The translations under genes were made by a program, and so were the position numbers. The notes under the pieces were generated by a model. It ran no database searches and was not told the DNA's origin. It saw nothing but the letters and a program-made list of their open reading frames with translations. From NCBI GenBank assembly GCA_030830145.1, contig JAURNO010000479.1, positions 1 through 8,672 on the forward strand: a DNA stretch of 8,672 bases, read 5' to 3'. Below, in pieces: positions 5,170-8,672 of this stretch. The stretch's first letter is position 1. Each line of letters opens with the position of its first letter. This DNA is from Verrucomicrobiota bacterium. Lineage in GTDB: Bacteria > Verrucomicrobiota > Verrucomicrobiia > Opitutales > Seribacteraceae.

Positions 5170-6270
5170 TTGAGAAAAATCGTCATCAAATTGGGTACCG
5201 GGATCCTTTCGGCTGGAGAAGGACGCATTCACTTGGACCGTATGGTTCAATTGGCGGAAGGAATCAGGGAGCTGAAAACAGCCGAGATCGAAACCATTTT
5301 GGTCAGTTCTGGATCCGTTGGCCTAGGTATGGGTAAGTTAGGCATTGAAGAACGGCCAAAAGAGCTCGCACTTCTTAGGGCCTGTGCCTCCGTCGGTCAA
5401 TGCTTGCTCATGAATGCCTGGAGCGAAGCACTCGAGAGCGTTGGTTTGATTGCCTCGCAGGTTTTGCTGACACGAGAGGATTTTAAAAGTAGAGACCGTT
5501 CCATAAAGGTTCAGGAAACCGTTGCCAGTTTGCTTGAAAGAGGAATCGTACCCATCGTCAACGAGAACGATTCCGTTAGTGACGAAGAAATAAAGTTTGG
5601 GGACAACGATGTACTGTCAGCCCTTTTGGCTTCTTTGAGTAGGGCCGAACTTCTTGTCATTCTCTCGACTGCAAAAGGATTGATGACCCACCCGGATGCC
5701 GGGCAACTCATTCCGTTCGTTGCAGAAATCACTCCCTCAATCGACCAAATGGCTCAAGGAACCACAAGCCCCACGGCAGTCGGCGGAATGACGACCAAAA
5801 TAACGGCAGCGAAAATCGCAACGAAATCAAGTTGCGCAGTTTTCATTGGTAGTGGAGAAAACCCTCAGCATCTTATGGGAATCGTCAATGGACAAGCGGA
5901 AGGAACCTTTTTTGCTCCTTCCGGGCTTGAATTGAACGAGAGAAAGAAGTGGCTTGCCTTTTTTCCTGAACCCAAAGGATCCCTCCAAATCGATGAAGGT
6001 GCCTGTGAAGCTATTCTTTTGAATGGCGGGAGCCTTCTTGCTCGTGGGTTAACCGAGGTGAAAGGAGAATTTGACAAAGCCGAAGTCGTCGAAATCATCA
6101 ACCCGAGCGGGAAAACAATTGCCCGTGGAATATCTCGTTTCGGAAAGGATGAACTTCTTCTCATAAGGGGAAAGACAAATTCCGAAGTGCTTGATGCATT
6201 TCCTGGAAAAAATAGACCAGAAGTCATCCACAGAGATCATTTGGCGCCGTTACAGACTAACCTCGACTGA
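5170..6270 (+). CDS. proB: Glutamate 5-kinase
   Basis: ProB phosphorylates L-glutamate to gamma-glutamyl phosphate, the first and usually proline-inhibited step of proline synthesis. At 366 residues it matches the E. coli enzyme (367). The N-terminal amino acid kinase domain (1-255) shows K-L-G-T-G (7-11), V-S-S-G-S-V (45-50), N-E-N-D-S-V-S (131-137), F-G-D-N-D-V-L-S-A (143-151) and G-G-M-T-T-K-I-T-A-A-K (205-215). The C-terminal part (about 270-355) is a PUA domain, with G-G-S-L-L-A-R-G, as in full-length ProB. It begins with TTG behind a strong AAGGAGG. The gap of 73 bases after frr holds no evident promoter, so read-through from pyrH-frr is possible. proA, the next enzyme, is not adjacent: the following gene is a helicase, so the pathway is split across the genome. 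Confidence 0.96.
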   Translation: MRKIVIKLGTGILSAGEGRIHLDRMVQLAEGIRELKTAEIETILVSSGSVGLGMGKLGIEERPKELALLRACASVGQCLLMNAWSEALESVGLIASQVLLTREDFKSRDRSIKVQETVASLLERGIVPIVNENDSVSDEEIKFGDNDVLSALLASLSRAELLVILSTAKGLMTHPDAGQLIPFVAEITPSIDQMAQGTTSPTAVGGMTTKITAAKIATKSSCAVFIGSGENPQHLMGIVNGQAEGTFFAPSGLELNERKKWLAFFPEPKGSLQIDEGACEAILLNGGSLLARGLTEVKGEFDKAEVVEIINPSGKTIARGISRFGKDELLLIRGKTNSEVLDAFPGKNRPEVIHRDHLAPLQTNLD

Positions 6271-6312
6271 ATACGCTTGCCCGATTTGTCTCTTTAGGAG
6301 AAAGCTAGAATC

Positions 6313-8391
6313 GTGTACGACTACGAAGATGAAGAAGAGGATATGTTTGGATCTCCACCGCCTGCGAAGGCATCCCCTGAGATCGATTTCAAGTCCGAGT
6401 TAAACGACGATCAATTTCAAGCGGTAACTGCCCCCGATGGCCCCGCACTTGTCTTGGCTGGCGCTGGCTCAGGCAAGACACGAACCCTGACATACCGGGT
6501 CGCCTATTTGCTCACCCGTGGAGTAAGCCCGGAAGCAATTCTTTTGCTGACCTTTACCAATAAAGCATCCAAGCAAATGCTCGACCGAGTCGAGGAACTG
6601 ACCGGCGTGGGAGCACACCGCTTTCTTGGTGGTACTTTTCATAGTGTCGGCGGACAAATCCTCCGCTTATATGGGGATTCCGTCGGTCTGCCTAGAAATT
6701 TCACTATTCTAGACGATGGGGATTCCGACTCCTTGCTTAATGAAACAATACGGGAAATTGATCCTGATTTTTTCAAGTCAAAGGAAAACCCGAAGGCAAA
6801 GCCGATCAAAGGACTGATCAGTTACGCCAGAAACATTATGCTTCCCGTGGAACAGATTGCCAAAGGCCGTTACCCGTCAAATGGAGAACTCCTCGCAAAA
6901 ATTGATGATTTCGCACGGGAATATCAGGACGTCAAACGTGAGCGTGGCCTGGCCGATTACGACGACTTGCTCGTTTATTGTCTGGAAGTGCTTTCAAACA
7001 ATCAAGACGCCGCCCAATACTATCAGAACAGGTTTTCCCATGTTCTTGTGGACGAGTACCAAGACGTTAATTCCCTGCAAGCTCAAATCGTGGACAAAAT
7101 CGGCATCAATCACCAAATCATGGCGGTTGGGGATGACGCTCAATGTATTTATACTTGGAGAGGAGCTGACCTCGATCAAATCATGGGGTTTCCCGAAAAA
7201 CACCCCAACACTAAAATATTCAAGATCGAGACTAATTACCGAAGCTCTCCTGAAATTCTGAAGTTGGCCAACTCCATACTCGATAATCGGGATGAGGAAA
7301 GCAGTTACTCGAAAACCCTCAAGCCATCCAGACCGCATGAGGACCTGCCCGTGGTCGTTCCAACAATGGATGGTTATCAACAGGCTGATTTCGTCTTATC
7401 CAAGGTCGAACAACTCGTAGACAGCGGCGCTCAATACGACGACATTGCTATTCTGTACCGGGCTCATTATCACGCAATGGAACTTCAGGTCGAGCTTTCG
7501 CGCAGAGGATTGCCGTTTGTCATAACGAGTGGAATGAGGTTTTTCGAACAGGCCCACGTCAAGGACCTGGTTGCTCAAATTCGTTTTGTGGCAAACCCCA
7601 AGGACTTAACGGCCTTCCTTCGCTTTGCCTGCCTTCTGCCAAAGGTTGGAGAAAAAACTGCAGCCAAGCTACTCGCCATGGCGGAAAAGGTCGCCCAAGA
7701 AAAAGAGTTGAGAATAACGGACGCATTGGCCGAAGAGGCTTTGTTCAAGAAAGTTCCCGCTGACGCCAAGGAGGATTGGACGGCCCTGGTTGAAACTCTT
7801 CAATCAATTGATCGCCTAGCAGGTAATGCGACTCCGACAAAAGTTGTGGATGAAGCGATTCACGGGTGGTATCAGGAGTATTTGCGCGCTACCTATGAAA
7901 ACTGGCCGAGAAGAGAGGAGGACCTCGAAAGCTTGGTTGATTTTGCCAGCAAACATGAAAACCTTCATGAGATGCTCTCTCAACTCGTTCTCTTAAGCTC
8001 CGAATCGGGTGATCGAGTGGTACGCCAAGGGGAGAGATGCCTTCGTCTCTCCACTATTCACCAGTCCAAGGGTTTGGAGTTTCCACATGTTTTCATAATC
8101 GGGCTTGCGGATGGCCTTTTTCCTAACAAGCGAGCCATTGACGGGGAAAGCGATCTGGAAGAGGAAAGGCGATTGTTTTACGTCGCAACCACTCGGGCGG
8201 AACGCTCATTGCATCTTGTATTCCCCATGCTTTCGAGCCAAAAAGGCACGCCCGTACGCCTTATGCAAAGCCGTTTTCTAAAAGAACTGCCCGAATCCCA
8301 CTACGATTCTTACAACGCCCACTCCTCCTATCGCCGTACTGGCTGGAATCAATACGGAGGACAAGGCCGGGGTTACGGTCGTTCCTTCTAG
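6313..8391 (+). CDS. UvrD/PcrA-type superfamily 1A DNA helicase
   Basis: This is a 3'-5' ATP-driven DNA helicase of the UvrD/PcrA/Rep group, which acts in repair and in clearing proteins from DNA; I cannot tell which member it is. Motifs, counted from the GTG at 6313: Q motif L-N-D-D-Q-F-Q-A-V (30-38), Walker A A-G-A-G-S-G-K-T (49-56), Ia T-F-T-N-K-A (80-85), A-D-Y-D-D-L-L (214-220), II V-D-E-Y-Q-D (246-251), III G-D-D-A-Q-C-I-Y-T-W-R-G-A (273-285), IV N-Y-R-S-S (308-312), V T-I-H-Q-S-K-G-L-E-F (581-590) and VI V-A-T-T-R-A-E-R (624-631). All appear intact. The GTG follows AGGAG (6296-6300) by 12 bases; an in-frame ATG at 6343 would drop an acidic N-terminus and is a fair alternative. The length of 692 is slightly short of PcrA. 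The end is a Gly/Arg/Tyr-rich tail rather than the PcrA-type C-terminal domain. The stop codon overlaps that of the convergent gene. Confidence 0.95.
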   Translation: MYDYEDEEEDMFGSPPPAKASPEIDFKSELNDDQFQAVTAPDGPALVLAGAGSGKTRTLTYRVAYLLTRGVSPEAILLLTFTNKASKQMLDRVEELTGVGAHRFLGGTFHSVGGQILRLYGDSVGLPRNFTILDDGDSDSLLNETIREIDPDFFKSKENPKAKPIKGLISYARNIMLPVEQIAKGRYPSNGELLAKIDDFAREYQDVKRERGLADYDDLLVYCLEVLSNNQDAAQYYQNRFSHVLVDEYQDVNSLQAQIVDKIGINHQIMAVGDDAQCIYTWRGADLDQIMGFPEKHPNTKIFKIETNYRSSPEILKLANSILDNRDEESSYSKTLKPSRPHEDLPVVVPTMDGYQQADFVLSKVEQLVDSGAQYDDIAILYRAHYHAMELQVELSRRGLPFVITSGMRFFEQAHVKDLVAQIRFVANPKDLTAFLRFACLLPKVGEKTAAKLLAMAEKVAQEKELRITDALAEEALFKKVPADAKEDWTALVETLQSIDRLAGNATPTKVVDEAIHGWYQEYLRATYENWPRREEDLESLVDFASKHENLHEMLSQLVLLSSESGDRVVRQGERCLRLSTIHQSKGLEFPHVFIIGLADGLFPNKRAIDGESDLEEERRLFYVATTRAERSLHLVFPMLSSQKGTPVRLMQSRFLKELPESHYDSYNAHSSYRRTGWNQYGGQGRGYGRSF

Positions 8392-8672
8392 GATTCAAGC
8401 GCCACCAGCAAAGCACGCCATGCCAGCATGGCACAATCATGCCTCTCAGGAAAACGCACGATTGATTCGTACACGATTAAATCCCCAGGGAGTGCAACTT
8501 TCTTACCTCGCTCGAGAAAGGCAATGACCGAGTGAGCCAAAGCAAAAGCTTCCGCCTCGGAAAGGCTCTCGACCGCGGCTCCCATCAACGAAGCGCAAGC
8601 AACCGCCAAGGAAGAGCCCTCCACCGTTGCTTGAATCGCGTCAATTCCAGTGTCGCTCACGGAGATTGTAAG
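8388..8672 (-). CDS. SufU-like iron-sulfur cluster assembly protein, 5' partial
   Basis: The frame is open to the right edge, and the GTG at 8660 is an internal Val codon: codons before it read L-T-I-S, as in the strand before this point in SufU. The visible 95 residues correspond to the C-terminal two thirds of SufU/NifU-N proteins, which receive sulfur from a SufS-type cysteine desulfurase and serve as scaffold or sulfur carrier. Matches are V-E-G-S-S-L-A-V-A-C-A-S-L-M (family: E-G-C-x-I-S-x-A-S-A-S-M-M), L-P-G-D-L and R-F-P-E-R-H-D-C-A-M-L-A-W-R-A-L near the end (family: F-P-A-R-x-K-C-A-T-L-x-W-x-A-L). The last conserved Cys is kept (8435-8433) but the first, in E-G-C, is Ser (8615-8613), with a new Cys six residues on (8597-8595). 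A sufS-like gene may lie beyond the edge. A divergent SufU/SufE-fold role is the alternative. Confidence 0.8.
   Translation of the reverse strand, partial: LTISVSDTGIDAIQATVEGSSLAVACASLMGAAVESLSEAEAFALAHSVIAFLERGKKVALPGDLIVYESIVRFPERHDCAMLAWRALLVALES

Overview
The window looks like ordinary chromosomal DNA from a Gram-negative bacterium of moderate GC content. The TatC and UvrD sequences, the proline-rich MORN-repeat lipoprotein and the frequent lack of clear Shine-Dalgarno sites make me lean towards Verrucomicrobiota (Opitutae-like). That placement is inferred from memory of protein families, not from any search. I see no insertion sequence, prophage, CRISPR array or sign of recent transfer.

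Layout, left to right. (1) From 2 to 1863 there is a tight plus-strand group: the 3' part of tatC (5' end outside the window), a small XRE-type helix-turn-helix regulator, and an Hsp15-like S4 RNA-binding protein. The last two overlap by one base. (2) From 1975 to 3582 lies a predicted lipoprotein with eight uninterrupted 24-residue MORN-2-like repeats followed by a long proline-rich tail carrying D-P-F motifs. (3) A tRNA-Gln(UUG) gene sits on the minus strand at 3611-3684. Its likely promoter overlaps an oppositely oriented candidate promoter for the next gene. (4) From 3751 to 6270 come pyrH (UMP kinase), frr (ribosome recycling factor) and proB (glutamate 5-kinase). (5) From 6313 to 8391 lies a UvrD/PcrA-type superfamily 1 helicase. 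(6) On the minus strand, running in from the right edge, is the C-terminal part of a SufU-like iron-sulfur scaffold protein. Its stop codon overlaps the helicase stop codon.

Most of these are housekeeping functions: protein export, ribosome rescue and recycling, pyrimidine nucleotides, proline synthesis, DNA repair and Fe-S assembly. They are gathered by position rather than forming one pathway. The regulator-Hsp15 pair and pyrH-frr are the two pairs whose spacing or usual context suggests linked expression.

I did not find a convincing new multi-gene system. The observations most worth a second look are: a TatC with an extra C-terminal membrane segment, whose tail carries five N-X-S/T sites that all fit the bacterial D/E-X-N-X-S/T glycosylation sequon; two mutually exclusive inverted repeats over the ribosome binding site of the regulator gene; the unusual repeat lipoprotein; and a SufU-like protein that has lost one expected metal-ligand cysteine.
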